Shown piece after piece: positions 47,780 to 52,680 of a stretch of 64,000 nt of DNA. This DNA is from Podocnemis expansa. Taxonomy: Eukaryota; Chordata; Testudines; Podocnemididae. The stretch is from assembly GCA_007922195.1 (NCBI GenBank), contig ML682118.1:1730393-1794392 (forward strand), in the 5' to 3' direction. How positions within the stretch are numbered: position 1 is the stretch's first letter; every line of letters begins with the position of its first letter. The notes under the pieces are model-generated. The model was not told the origin of the DNA and searched no databases. It was given only the letters and a program-made list of their open reading frames with translations. A program made the position numbers and the translations under genes.

Positions 47780-50455
47780 CTTTTTTTTGATGCCCTGGAG
47801 AAATGCAGTTAAATGAATTCTAGCCCACCTGAAGGTTAGATAAGCTCATCTATGTTTTCCAAGAATTTATCAAAGACATTTATATGCACCCACTCTGTCA
47901 AGCCAAGTGAGGGCTCTGAATACACTGAAGTCACATGAACTGTTTTAGACAATACAAACAAATTGGTTTATTGACCTCAGCAAGATTTAAAATGAAGATA
48001 AATAAGATCAATATGAATTAAGAGCTTAATAATTAGTTAAGGAGTTGGTCACAATTTATTAAAAGGTGAGTCACATCTTAAAGAAAGATTAAAATTTCAA
48101 AAATGTAGCCATTTTAGTCTAGTTCAGTAAAACAAACAAGGAGTCCTGTGGCATGTAAAGACAAACAAATGTATTTATTGAATGAGCTTTCATGGGAGAA
48201 AAATCCAATCTCATCAGATACTTTGAAGATGAGGAACTGATGTGATAAATAAATTTGTTAATCTTTAAGTGCCACAGGACTCCTTGTTTGAGTAACACAG
48301 GGGTCAGCAACCCCCAGCCCACATGCCAAATTTGCCACGTGGGTCAAGCCTGCGTGACATGTGGTGCTGCTCAGGCTCCCTCCTGGTCCCGCCCCCAGCG
48401 CGACCTGGGGCACCAAAAGCTGTGGGCTGCAGCTTCTTTTTCCCTGCTGGCTGTGCTTCCACACTAAGGAGTGCGGCCAGCAGGGAAAAAGAAGCTGCAG
48501 CACAGGGCTCCTGGCCCTTGCTGGCTCCACCCACTGCTGGGCAGGTCTGCTGGAAGGAGTGGGGTGTGTTGGCCTGCCAAGAGTCGCTGCTGCTAGCAGG
48601 ACCCAGCCCCCTCCCTAGCCAGGGACTGGATTCTGCCCACTGGCAGGAGCAGGAGCAGGAGCTGGCCCTGGCCCCGGCCTTCGACAAGGCCCCAGCCCTG
48701 GCTAGGAACCATAGGCCACCTGCCAGTGGGAGTTGGCTCCGGTTGCAGTCTTGGTTCCAGATGGGAACCCAAGACCTAACCCCAAACCTGTTTGCCCCCC
48801 CCCCCGCCCGCCAGCATCTTCTGAGAGTACAGTGGGTGGAAATGGCACAAGGGCTGACAAAGGTTGCTGGCCCCTGGATTAACATTTCAGTAACATTTGG
48901 GCTGTGATGTCAGCATACTACATGTGCTGGTTGTGATGCCTCTAGCAACCAAGCTCCCTGCTCCCATGGGCAGATTTTTACTCCTTGGTGTTTAAATGAA
49001 GGATTGCAGGGGAGAGCCTGAGACAACATTGTCTTTTTGTTTTAGTTTCTGCAAAGTGATATCAGGTGATCAACCATGTATGGACGGGCTAGGATTTCTT
49101 CCACTTGAGCCAAAGTGTTCCCAGATACTTATGCCAGTCCACCATTACTGTTTGCATGCCTTCAATGGGCATGGAAACATAGCTCTGTGTTTATTTGCAC
49201 ATATTCCAGACATGTGAGAAATACATTTGGGAATATGATATGGTGGAATTTCACATTAGTACATATGTATGATGGCATAGCAGGAAACATGCTACCAATG
49301 ATGTTAAGTGTGTCATGAGCGTTCTGAAATCACTGTACTTGACATACTTTGTATCAGACAATACAGTTACACAGTAAGGGTGAATATGAATTATGCACAG
49401 ATCACACCACATGGTTGTACATGATGTACAGTATGTCACACTGAGATTACTAAGGAACTATCTCAGTAATTGCTAATCTAAGTCATTGACATGTTATATA
49501 TAGTCAAACACCTGTTATTCCCACCTAGGACAGCCTAATCCTATAGTTTAAAAGAGTATCTTAGTCTTTCAGGTATTTACATATTTGTCTTAATTTGCAT
49601 GCTAATTTAAATAAGATAACTCCGGCAGGTGGCTTTACTCACAAACTTTCTCAATTGCAGTACTGAAGCTCCAGTCTACTTTTTATTGACAGCAATAAAA
49701 CCAACAGCTGCTATATGATATCTGTATGCTATGTTGTTCTGTGGAGAATAACCAATGTGAATTATCAGAACTCCTGAAACATATTTCAGCAGGCTTTGTT
49801 TGTTGATGCAAACAACCTTTTGGTTAAAAGTATTTTTTATTCACATTTCCCGGGGGATTTCCCAAACATGCATTTAAACATGCATTTAAGTTCATCCTAA
49901 TTCAACACAGCACTGAAACATTCATTTAATTTTACTCTTCCCATTTGTTTTAGTTGGTTTTACTGAAAAAAAAAGGTCATGGAAAAGACACAGAAAAACA
50001 ATCAGATACGAATTTTATAAATGTGGAAAAATCATCATGAAAGAAATAATTTCCTTTTATTTTCCAGAAAACAGATTACTCCTCCCAGTTTGTTATACTC
50101 ATTATTCACAATGAAACACATTTAATTTCACCCTAATTCACCATAGCAGTGAACCAATCACTTAATCTGAACCACTCCCACTGGTTTCAATTCATTTTAT
50201 TCTTAAAGCTTCAAAACCCCAAAACAACCTAATTTTTCTAAGGAACAATTTTTCACCATCTTTGCACATGTAACTGTTACCATGGTCAATACCCTGTACA
50301 TGTCTTTATAATTCTATCAGACATTGATGAACTCCTACCAGATTACAGGGAATCCCATGGGCATCCAGGCATTTCTTCACCCGCACCTTTCTATTGCTTG
50401 TGCCTAATTTTTCCCCCTCCGAGAGCTCACAGGAAATTCGGACTTTACCTTCACC
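8273..50455 (-). CDS. PLA2G4C: Cytosolic phospholipase A2 gamma-like gene (12 exons recovered)
   Basis: Group IV phospholipases hydrolyse the sn-2 acyl chain of membrane phospholipids with a Ser/Asp dyad. The joined exons encode about 521 residues, close to human PLA2G4C (541), and the catalytic domain starts almost at the N-terminus with no C2-domain exons, as in the gamma isoform. Visible motifs in order are GSGGGLR (oxyanion hole and Arg), GVSGS (nucleophile), [34 protein letters not shown] (dyad Asp) and MHFPLFN, all in family order. Splice phases match at every junction except the acceptor near 31.2 kb. The first exon is missing: no in-frame Met precedes the 50.4 kb exon, so a short upstream exon must supply it. 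Human PLA2G4C residues are compared from memory. The family call is firm; strict orthology is inferred. Whether the gene is fully functional is open. Confidence 0.88.
8778..8946 (-). CDS. PLA2G4C: PLA2G4C exon (HFPLFN segment)
   Basis: Acceptor CTTCCTTCCCAG and donor TGTCCAG|GTAACTT bound 169 bases. The peptide reads [20 protein letters not shown], then [20 protein letters not shown]. It matches human TIRATTDYCRRHKIPFPQVE and GPVVIHFPLFN. Start phase is 0 and end phase is 1, both agreeing with neighbours. Confidence 0.95.
9076..9646 (+). mobile_element. Non-autonomous hAT element (571 bp) in a PLA2G4C intron
   Basis: The right end is GATTGCTGACCCCTG and the flanks are GTACAAAC (9068-9075) and GTATAAAC (9647-9654), a 7 of 8 target duplication. 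The left end has diverged. The right end resembles that of the 48298-48876 element. The open frames inside on both strands reflect GC-rich, Pro/Ser-coding composition, not a gene. Confidence 0.65.
10085..10440 (+). repeat. Penelope-like candidate repeat fragment
   Basis: Begins with TACCCATGTTAGTCTAGCTCAGTAAAA and runs through AAGGGGTCCTGTAGCACTTAAAG and CATGAGCTTTTCTGGGAG. The same motif string recurs at 23.6, 33.0, 41.4 and 48.1 kb. It is a dispersed reptile repeat; assignment to Penelope-like elements is tentative and based on its tendency to occur as inverted pairs. Confidence 0.5.
10484..10751. mobile_element. Harbinger-type MITE
   Basis: Starts GGCCTAGGTCTACACTAG and ends GTAGATATAGG, degenerate versions of the GGNTATGTCTACAC terminus. 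The body is rich in GTTTGGACTA and TAGTCCGAACT direct and inverted motifs. No coding capacity. Confidence 0.65.
11588..11775. mobile_element. Non-autonomous hAT element (188 bp)
   Basis: Ends CAGTGTTTTCCAAAC and GGTTGGGAACCACTG, flanked by a perfect 8-bp duplication ATTTAGAC (11580-11587 and 11776-11783). The interior has the GTGTGCCATG motif near both ends. Noncoding. Confidence 0.9.
12117..12271 (-). CDS. PLA2G4C: PLA2G4C exon with the catalytic Asp
   Basis: Acceptor ATTTTTGCAG and donor TTTGAG|GTAACTA bound 155 bases. The peptide contains [19 protein letters not shown] then [17 protein letters not shown]. Asp of IDAG is the second member of the Ser/Asp dyad (Asp385 in human cPLA2-gamma). 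[14 protein letters not shown] matches the human sequence almost residue for residue. Phase is 1 at the start and 0 at the end. Confidence 0.95.
12403..13365. mobile_element. DNA transposon remnant with CCATATATACTC ends (963 bp)
   Basis: The ends CCATATATACTCACGTATAA and TTATACCCAAGTATATATGG are inverted repeats; TA follows on the right and TG precedes on the left, compatible with a TA target duplication that has mutated once. Subterminal copies of GGCTTATACAGGGG occur at both ends. The G-rich centre (12590-13180) gives long proline-rich open frames that are compositional. Superfamily not determined. Confidence 0.65.
13955..14800 (+). repeat. Intronic direct duplication, copy A
   Basis: This block aligns throughout with 22350-23185, in the same orientation and 8.4 kb apart. 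Both contain the same small MITE (here about 14149-14428, with ends like AGAGCTTGTCTA and GTGTAAACAAG) at the same relative position, so the MITE was there before duplication. On the minus strand a 66-base open stretch bounded by ATTTTCAG and AG|GTAGGTG encodes a Cys-rich peptide (SSCCCSS). Confidence 0.7.
14800..15095 (+). repeat. CR1 LINE 3' end
   Basis: Starts at GATAAACTGATCACCATATT and finishes with GGCCTGCATGGTG, TCATATTGGTCCTGTCTGACC and GAGTCTATGAGTCTAT, a standard CR1 3' terminus. Noncoding. Confidence 0.75.
15582..15677 (-). CDS. PLA2G4C: PLA2G4C exon ([12 protein letters not shown] segment)
   Basis: Acceptor CTTCTAACAG and donor AATGCC|GTAAGTA bound 96 bases. The peptide reads [13 protein letters not shown] then [16 protein letters not shown]. 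Human PLA2G4C has SKWEWGTTHNFLYKH here, a clear match. Joined to the next exon, the spacing from LYK to the HLIDAG block is the same as in the human protein (15 residues), which argues against an extra exon between them. Confidence 0.92.
15850..17160. other. Intronic sequence without recognised feature
   Basis: AT-rich intron of the phospholipase gene between the 15.6 and 25.7 kb exons. Short open frames are scattered on both strands, with no recognisable domain or splice-phase fit. Confidence 0.5.
17166..17586. mobile_element. Harbinger-type MITE (421 bp)
   Basis: Begins GGCTATGTCTACACTGGAGG and ends GTGTAACTGTAGCC. The body consists of repeated TTAAGTCAACTTAATAAAGT-like palindromic blocks in both orientations. 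The flanking 3-bp duplication is not clear. Confidence 0.7.
18505..18552. repeat. (TC)n microsatellite
   Basis: An uninterrupted CT run inside the Harbinger element, preceded by a short CA stretch. Confidence 0.9.
18870..19165. repeat. Tandem repeat, unit about 58 bp, about 5 copies
   Basis: The unit starts AGCCTGATTGAGTCCAGGGG, continues CATATAAGGGTGGCAG and ends GTGCTGTTTTGACCC. The first two copies are identical, the third nearly so, and the last two have diverged. Each carries a TATA-like CATATAAGGG or CACATAAGGG. It lies just upstream of the Myb-like remnant. Confidence 0.85.
19280..20430 (+). pseudogene. Harbinger Myb/SANT-like protein remnant
   Basis: Harbinger transposons encode, besides transposase, a Myb/SANT-domain protein that helps transposase enter the nucleus and bind DNA. 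Here one open stretch (19590-19820, [16 protein letters not shown] then [17 protein letters not shown]) ends at a donor ATTG|GTGAGTG, with an intron to an acceptor CTTCCCTTCAG at 20289. The exon end and intron align with the minus-strand copy near 62.07 kb. The domain itself is broken by stops and frameshifts upstream of 19500. Confidence 0.55.
21060..22310. other. GC-rich intronic block with degenerate internal repeats
   Basis: Base composition rises sharply compared with the AT-rich flanks. Motifs such as GCAGGCTGAAGGGCTGGGAGCC and AGCCTGATCTGGTTCC recur with variation between 21690 and 22260. Open frames here occur on both strands and are compositional. It may be the interior of an unrecognised DNA transposon; no ends were found. 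Confidence 0.4.
22350..23185 (+). repeat. Intronic direct duplication, copy B
   Basis: Partner of 13955-14800. Shared landmarks include AGGAATATATA followed by GCCTACCTGGTGAACAGCAACATG, the MITE with TGATCTACACC and GTGTAGACAAGCCCT ends (22541-22823), TCCATTAGTGTAGAACATATTG and AATCCACCTGTGGTAGGT. The exon-like stretch at 22435-22490 on the minus strand keeps both splice-site-like ends and an open frame. Confidence 0.7.
23600..23785 (-). repeat. Penelope-like candidate repeat fragment
   Basis: Contains GAAAGCTCATGCAAAAAATAAATT and TTAGTCTTTAAGTGCCACAGG then ACTCCTTG, the reverse complement of the repeat seen at 10.1 and 41.4 kb. Confidence 0.55.
23775..24770 (-). repeat. CR1 LINE fragment, split by a MITE
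   Basis: The + strand carries reverse-complement CR1: AGCTGCAACTTGAAGCCATTG, CAATTAGTTGAAGG, then after the MITE TCTCTCCTCATAAGTCATG, CCATTGCCTTCCACTGGACC, GTATTCCAGATGTGGCCTCA. The Harbinger MITE at 24019-24480 interrupts it, so CR1 inserted first. Confidence 0.8.
24019..24480. mobile_element. Harbinger-type MITE inside CR1 (462 bp)
   Basis: Ends GGCTATGTCTCCACTG and CAGTATAGACATTCCC. The body is A/T-rich with repeated TTTTTTGAAAAA-like self-complementary blocks. CR1 sequence resumes directly on both sides. Confidence 0.8.
24930..25730. other. AT-rich intronic sequence, no recognised feature
   Basis: No gene, RNA or bounded mobile element is visible. Long A/T runs are common. Confidence 0.5.
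25736..25792 (-). CDS. PLA2G4C: PLA2G4C short linker exon
   Basis: The acceptor TGGCGTTTACAG and donor GAAGCTG|GTATGTA bound 57 bases encoding [18 protein letters not shown] with split codons at both ends (phase 1 to phase 1). The donor G plus GC from the next exon gives Gly, so the join reads ESEAGSLMDC, parallel to human GSLSNLMDF. It is in the variable linker; the call rests mainly on splice signals and perfect phase. Confidence 0.68.
26248..26807 (-). mobile_element. Solo LTR of an endogenous retrovirus-like element (560 bp)
   Basis: The block starts TGTCTCGAGC and ends CCACTACA on the + strand (TG...CA) and is flanked by a perfect 5-bp duplication GTCAT (26243-26247 and 26808-26812). 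The minus strand has CCAATAAAGTTTG near 26330, a polyadenylation signal, so the LTR reads on the minus strand. No internal region is attached. Confidence 0.85.
27001..27386 (+). pseudogene. CR1 ORF2 fragment (RT C-terminal region)
   Basis: The frame reads [30 protein letters not shown], then [19 protein letters not shown] and LVRSHLKC. These match the conserved C-terminal part of CR1 reverse transcriptase (FADDTKLGG, LxxLxxW, [29 protein letters not shown]). It lacks the RT catalytic core and ends at a stop just after the HLKC motif. Confidence 0.8.
27561..29156 (+). mobile_element. Internally deleted Harbinger element (1.6 kb) inside CR1
   Basis: Ends GGCTGTGTCTACACGTAC and GTAAGTGTAGACATACCC with a TAT duplication (27558-27560 and 29157-29159). 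The left part, GGGGCACCATGGGAGG then AACATGGCCCCCAAGAAGG, matches the leader of the 57.3 kb transposase copy, so it is a deletion derivative of the same family. The centre is GC-rich repeats with no transposase. Confidence 0.88.
27840..28900. repeat. GC-rich degenerate tandem repeats
   Basis: Variants of GCCAGGCATGGGGATCC and CCCTTCCCTGCAGC recur about every 40-60 bases throughout. This produces long overlapping open frames on both strands that are not genes. It lies wholly inside the Harbinger element. Confidence 0.7.
29898..29948 (-). CDS. PLA2G4C: PLA2G4C short linker exon
   Basis: A strong pyrimidine tract (CCTCCCCCTCCCCAG) precedes 51 bases, followed by CGTGCC|GTAAGTC. The peptide is [16 protein letters not shown] with split codons on both sides (phase 1 to phase 1). 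The upstream join gives DVGMLSVL, similar in position to human SIGHLIFARLL. The segment lies in the poorly conserved linker between the catalytic halves, so similarity is weak. Splice signals, phase and order support it. Confidence 0.68.
30001..30215. mobile_element. Non-autonomous hAT element (215 bp)
   Basis: Perfect 14-bp inverted ends CAGGGGTCTCAAAC and GTTTGAGACCCCTG, with a perfect 8-bp duplication GTATAAAG (29993-30000 and 30216-30223). Inserted 50 bp upstream, in gene direction, of the 29898-29948 exon. Noncoding. Confidence 0.95.
31046..31214 (-). CDS. PLA2G4C: PLA2G4C exon with a splice-phase problem
   Basis: The open frame reads [17 protein letters not shown], then [14 protein letters not shown], and ends CTDVG at a good donor, ATGTGG|GTGAGG. 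It corresponds to human GLWGSALG...DQLRNLTLKG. The only canonical acceptor, TATTTTCACAG, puts the exon start at 31214 and phase 0, but the previous exon ends at phase 1; joined that way the frame shifts and soon meets a stop. A start at 31207 would restore the phase, but the two bases before it are TG, not AG. Conserved Gly-Ser after the Trp is Val-Gln here. Either the acceptor has mutated, the assembly has an error, or a different junction is used. Confidence 0.7.
32085..32402. mobile_element. Non-autonomous hAT element (318 bp)
   Basis: Inverted ends TAGGGTTACCAGAT and ATCTGGTAACCCTA, flanked by perfect 8-bp duplications GTCAGGTG (32077-32084 and 32403-32410). Subterminal CTCCTTTT and GGAGAAC motifs are mirrored. 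Noncoding. Confidence 0.93.
33000..33070 (-). repeat. Penelope-like candidate repeat fragment
   Basis: Contains AAAGCTCATGGAATAAACAAA and TTAGTCTTTAAAAGTGCCAC, the reverse complement of the same dispersed repeat as at 10.1 kb. Confidence 0.5.
33113..33889. mobile_element. Non-autonomous hAT element (777 bp)
   Basis: Inverted ends CAGGGGTTAAAGTACA and TGTACTTTAATCCCTG are clear. The flanks GGGGAATA and GAGGAAAG agree at 5 of 8 bases, so the target duplication has decayed. The interior is a C-rich simple stretch (33190-33560) that yields proline-rich spurious frames. Confidence 0.75.
33905..34840 (+). repeat. CR1-like LINE fragment, split by a MITE
   Basis: Left part: AAAGGACGTACTTCACACA and ATCTACATCTGGAACATTC; right part: GACAGGATACTGGACTGATGG and TTGGTCTGACCCAATATGG, the usual 3' region of a reptile CR1 subfamily. 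The element at 34250-34711 interrupts it. Confidence 0.75.
34250..34711. mobile_element. Harbinger-type MITE (462 bp)
   Basis: Perfect inverted ends GGCTGTGTTCACACAG and CTGTGTGAACACAGCC with TGA and TAA as flanking triplets (likely one degraded 3-bp duplication). Subterminal TTGTTTCGAAACAA blocks are mirrored. The centre is GC-rich and partly duplicated (GCCGGTGCCTGCAGCCC occurs three times). Confidence 0.88.
35040..36545 (+). repeat. CR1 LINE fragment, split by a MITE
   Basis: CR1 landmarks: GATGACTCTAAACTGGG, TATGAGGAGAGGCTGAAG, then after the MITE GGTGGCAGATGACAGAACAAGG, CTAGGTTGAATATTAGG and a tail TCTGTGATTCTG. The MITE at 35722-36155 separates the halves. Confidence 0.8.
35722..36155. 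mobile_element. Harbinger-type MITE inside CR1 (434 bp)
   Basis: Ends GGCTATGTCTACACACAGG and AATTGTAGACATACCC. The flanking triplets are TTT and TAT. Subterminal ATTCGAACTAA and TTAATTCAAATTAA blocks are mirrored. Removing it rejoins the CR1 sequence at GGTGGCAGATGAC. Confidence 0.88.
36742..36882 (-). CDS. PLA2G4C: PLA2G4C exon (TWFEFTPHE segment)
   Basis: Acceptor AATTTTCAG and donor CTGAAAG|GTGAATG bound 141 bases. The peptide contains [18 protein letters not shown], then [12 protein letters not shown], a lysine/glutamate-rich run and MSYLK. WFEFTP and the FGS-x-x-x-G block are typical of group IV PLA2 proteins. The exon ends at phase 1 with a single G, which the next exon does not accommodate at its only canonical acceptor (see the 31.2 kb exon). 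Confidence 0.92.
37180..38400. other. AT-rich intronic sequence, no recognised feature
   Basis: Long A/T stretches with no recognisable gene, RNA or bounded mobile element. Confidence 0.5.
38405..38672. mobile_element. Harbinger-type MITE (268 bp)
   Basis: Ends GGCACAGTCTACGCTGC and CACAGTGTAGACATTACC are degenerate forms of the shared terminus; flanking triplets CGA and TGA. The interior has a mirrored ACATAGTTATGTTGAC block. Confidence 0.65.
39139..39256 (-). CDS. PLA2G4C: PLA2G4C exon (PYPIYAAVD segment)
   Basis: Acceptor TGTCTTCACAG and donor GCACCAG|GTAAAAA bound 118 bases. The peptide starts LDKGYLSDQ and contains [23 protein letters not shown]. It corresponds to the human PYPIFAAID block. 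The single G left at the donor combines with AA of the next exon to give Glu, so the join reads YAPETWFEF; the human join APETWFEF is the same. Confidence 0.93.
40070..40466. mobile_element. Non-autonomous hAT element (397 bp)
   Basis: Ends CAGAGCCGGATCAAGG and ACACCGGCCCTG; flanks GGAGAAAT (40062-40069) and GGATAAAT (40467-40474) match at 7 of 8 bases. The left end continues GTGGTGCCCC, a common element in reptile genomes. Noncoding. Confidence 0.8.
40546..40744 (-). CDS. PLA2G4C: PLA2G4C exon (SLTDFWAY segment)
   Basis: The acceptor GGAACAG is followed by 199 bases ending CATGAG|GTAGGT. The first base completes the Trp codon of the previous exon (GVSGSTW), so phase agrees. The peptide runs through [16 protein letters not shown] and ends [15 protein letters not shown]...[15 protein letters not shown] is identical to a stretch of the human gamma isoform and is a family hallmark. 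Exon phase at the end is 0, matching the start of the next exon. Confidence 0.93.
41398..41812. repeat. Long palindrome: head-to-head pair of a dispersed repeat
   Basis: Two arms of about 185 bp (41435-41619 and 41626-41811) are near-perfect reverse complements around a 6-base centre (41620-41625). Landmarks are AACAACAAGGAGTTGTGTGG against CCACACAACTCCTTGTTG, and CTTCGAAGATGGGTGAAC against GTTCACCCATCTTCGAAG. The left arm is preceded by GGGATAGCCGTGTTAGTCTAG, the usual start of this repeat. Confidence 0.92.
42811..43015. mobile_element. Possible Harbinger-type MITE
   Basis: Starts GGTGTGTCTACACTGCTGGC and ends AAGTAGACATTAGG, resembling decayed Harbinger termini. No target duplication was resolved. 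Confidence 0.4.
43756..43898 (-). CDS. PLA2G4C: PLA2G4C exon with the catalytic Ser and oxyanion motif
   Basis: Acceptor CTCCTCCCCAG and donor ACTTG|GTAGGTA bound 143 bases. The exon begins at phase 0 with [18 protein letters not shown] and ends in GVSGST plus two bases of Trp. GSGGG forms the oxyanion hole, the following Arg is the phosphate-contacting residue, and Ser of GVSGS is the nucleophile (Ser82 in human cPLA2-gamma). All essential residues are intact. This is the strongest single exon and shows that the gene belongs to the group IV PLA2 family. Confidence 0.95.
45405..45565 (+). pseudogene. Harbinger transposase N-terminal fragment
   Basis: The frame reads [19 protein letters not shown], then [14 protein letters not shown]. 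Harbinger transposases (HARBI1-like) start with a DWWE-x(n)-F-D-D-x-W-x-x-NFRMSRxTF block of this form, and the 57.7 kb copy has RRDWWEQIV...NFHMTRQTIEHLV in the same place. The rest of the protein is deleted. Confidence 0.7.
45840..46565 (-). pseudogene. Harbinger Myb/SANT-like protein remnant
   Basis: On the minus strand [13 protein letters not shown], a stop, [13 protein letters not shown], then [18 protein letters not shown] aligns with KALRQDYASVMEARQ and YAELHAFLSEEATRL of the 62.4 kb copy. These are the last helix of a Myb/SANT domain and the following linker. Several stops are present. It faces the transposase fragment, as in the larger copy. Confidence 0.6.
47030..47672 (+). mobile_element. 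Solo LTR of an endogenous retrovirus-like element (643 bp)
   Basis: Starts TGTGGAGAAGTGGG and ends CCTCCATCACA, with a perfect 5-bp duplication AAGTG (47025-47029 and 47673-47677). A polyadenylation signal GCTAATAAACCC lies near 47415, giving + orientation. It inserted into the Harbinger element at 44935-47715. Confidence 0.9.
47735..47795. repeat. (TTTA)n microsatellite
   Basis: About ten TTTA units after a T-run, directly right of the Harbinger element. Confidence 0.9.
48103..48290. repeat. Inverted pair of the Penelope-like candidate repeat
   Basis: Left arm AAACAAGGAGTCCTGTGG, then CAAATGTATTTAT (48132-48178); right arm ATAAATAAATTTG, then CCACAGGACTCCTTGTTT (48244-48289). TTTTAGTCTAGTTCAGTAAAA precedes the left arm. 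It is a smaller version of the 41.4 kb palindrome. Confidence 0.75.
48298..48876. mobile_element. Non-autonomous hAT element (579 bp)
   Basis: Ends CAGGGGTCAGCAACC and GGTTGCTGGCCCCTG; flanks GAGTAACA (48290-48297) and GATTAACA (48877-48884) agree at 7 of 8 bases. It abuts the Penelope-like repeat. Inner inverted copies of GCAGCTTCTTTTTCCCTGCTGG occur around 48430-48500. The overlapping 190-codon frames are compositional. Confidence 0.88.
48900..50330. other. AT-rich intronic sequence, no recognised feature
   Basis: First recovered intron of the phospholipase gene. No bounded element is visible; small ORFs lack recognisable content. Confidence 0.5.
50339..50455 (-). CDS. PLA2G4C: PLA2G4C N-terminal exon (39 codons)
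   Basis: The minus strand has a pyrimidine tract and CTGACAG acceptor, then 117 bases open in one frame, then a CTG|GTAGGAG donor. The peptide includes [12 protein letters not shown] and [15 protein letters not shown]. This lines up with the basic, charged N-terminal segment before the lipase motif in human PLA2G4C. Length agrees to within one residue: the conserved Arg of GLR falls at residue 55 counted from this exon, against 54 in the human protein. Phase is 0 at the donor. A TGA lies just upstream in frame, so translation must begin in an earlier short exon not found here. The match is weaker than for the catalytic exons; splice sites, phase and position support it. Confidence 0.75.
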
Positions 50456-52080
50456 CTGTCAGAAAACATGTCAAAAAAAAAGTATCAGCTCTCAAAAACC
50501 TGCCAGAGATGGCAAAATGTACCCCCCCACACAATCCATTCAAGCATCTCTCCCACACTGGAACAACAGAGAAGGGACAGACGAGAAAAGGGGTCTCAGT
50601 GAGGAGAAAGAAAGGTAAAATGTGTGAGGGGACATCTTTAACTCAATCAATCTGGTATAGTGAGAAAGATAAGCTCTTGAATGCCACAGTTCTTCTTCAG
50701 ATCTAGGAAAATTATTCAGTGTTGCAACTAAACACAAGGTGGAACAGATGGTTAAGCATGAGGAGTCAACATGTTACTAGAACTTATTCAAGATCTTATA
50801 TTCTTGGACCAACATGGCTATAGTGGTCCTTTCCCACATATGGGTCTTCACTGTAATAAAAGAAAATACTTAGAGGATATGGCTGTAACCTTTCAAAAAA
50901 GTGATTGACACTGGCAAACAAAACAACGTACCTTTTTGTTATTTTGGTAAATAATCCCTGCTACAAAGTAATGTGTAAATAAAGATCAGACATATTCCTT
51001 ACTGTAAATTAAAAAAGCATCTGAACTGCAACAGTGCACAGTTTGAATAATTCAAAGCAGGTCATTTTGATGCAGATAGCCAGGTGGTAAAATATTGCTG
51101 ACACTGGTTCTTAAATTTTTAGCTATGCAGTAAATAAAAAACTAGTAAACTTACTCTGTCCGTTGGCTTTGACATTATTTGCTTGTTGCTGCTACTCTTT
51201 CTTCCTAGTCAGCTATGGTTCTCTCCACAGTCAAGTCTCTCAGAAACTTTTAAATCCTTTTCAGCAGCTCTTATCTCTGGCTCTCGACTGTCTCTTCTGC
51301 CTCTCGATTGTCTGTCCTTTATACTCTTCTAACCATCAGTTCTTTTATACTGTCTATTCTTAACCTTAAATTGCACATGCTAACTGTCAGGCACTGCTTC
51401 ATCCTGGCATGTTGCCATTTTATGTCACTGCAGTGGTTCACTCCAGAGATACAACCCTGCCTAGAAATCTTTGGCTTTTTGCTAATGAACTTTAGTCACC
51501 CTTAGAACTTTTTACAGGGCATGCACAGCCTAGCAGCACTTCATGGCTCTCATTCCATGCTCAGTTCTGGTCATGTGACCTATATCATCCCATCATGGGT
51601 ATGTATATGTATATATTGTAGGTATACATACATGTATATATTGCATGGTGCAGATGCTGAGTCAGCCTGTTATGATATTTGCCCTGGAATTTCTGTTTTA
51701 TAATGTGTACTTGAGTGTTACTTCATGACAACTTGGCATGACTTACAAGGCCTAGCTAAAAGCAAGATTTTCAATGCAAATAGAGTAAAGCTGTTCATGT
51801 GAAGTAGGATGATTGCATGGGAAGAAAAACACTTGGCAAGGCACCCATCAGACTGTAAGAATCTAGTGAGTATGACATTCTGAATAACTCACCTATAAGT
51901 GTTTGGAAGATATAAGCTTGGGATTCACAACCTTACTTGTAATTTTAATAAAACTCATAAACCAGACTGATCTTTGTACTTATGAATATATGTTTGGTTT
52001 CTGTCCTTGGTTTTCATGTGTTCCCAGTAGCCCTAAATCTGAAGCAAATAGCAGAGGTTAAGACCAGTAGTTAAGTTACA
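50456..52080. other. Sequence upstream of the first recovered PLA2G4C exon
   Basis: The missing first exon and promoter could lie here or beyond. I could not identify an ATG-containing exon with a donor of the right phase. The sequence is AT-rich with a TATATGTA-rich patch near 51600-51640. Confidence 0.4.
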
Positions 52081-52084
52081 AAAA

Positions 52085-52680
52085 GTGGGGATTAATATGA
52101 ATACAGTAAAGTGGCTAAACAACTGGTTAAAGGGGAGATTACAGCAGGTCATACTGAAAAGTAAACTGTCAAACTGGAAAGAGATTACTAGTGGAGTCTC
52201 TCAGAGATTGGTCTTGGGACCGATCTTATTTAACTTTTTATTACTGACCTTGAAAAAAGTGAGAATGTGCTAATAAAGCTTGCAGATGTCATCACGTTGG
52301 GAAGTATTGTCAATACAAAGAAGGATTGGGATACCATACAAAAAGATCTGGATTATTTTGCAAACTGGAGTATGAGAATAGGATGAAATTTAATAACAGG
52401 AGGTGCAAGGTCATGCATTTATGGAAAAAATAACAATATTTTTTCCTATAAGTTGGGGACACTTCATTCGGAAGGTATGGAGGAGGAGAAGGAACTGGGA
52501 GTATTAGCTGATCACAGGATGACTATGAACTGCAAATGTGATGTGGCTGTGGAAAGAGCTAATGTAGTCCTAGGATGCATCAGAAGAGGTATTTTAACTA
52601 GAGATAAGAGTGTTAAGGCTGCAGCACAACATGCTGGTGAGACCCAATTGTGTGCATTTCTAGTCCCCCATGTTTAAAAA
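52085..52680 (+). pseudogene. CR1 ORF2 fragment (RT core end to C-terminus)
   Basis: WLNNWLKGRLQQVILKSK, then EITSGVSQRLVLGPILFNF corresponds to the WLxGRxQ and SGVPQGSVLGPLLFNIFIND motifs of CR1 reverse transcriptase. Further on come GVLADHRMTMNCKCDVA and VLGCIRRGILTRDKSVK. The catalytic ADD motif is lost (LADVITL), and the frame shifts more than once. Confidence 0.82.

Noticed and set aside
48304..48907. Two 190-codon frames on opposite strands
   Set aside because: Fully inside a hAT element with defined ends and target duplication.
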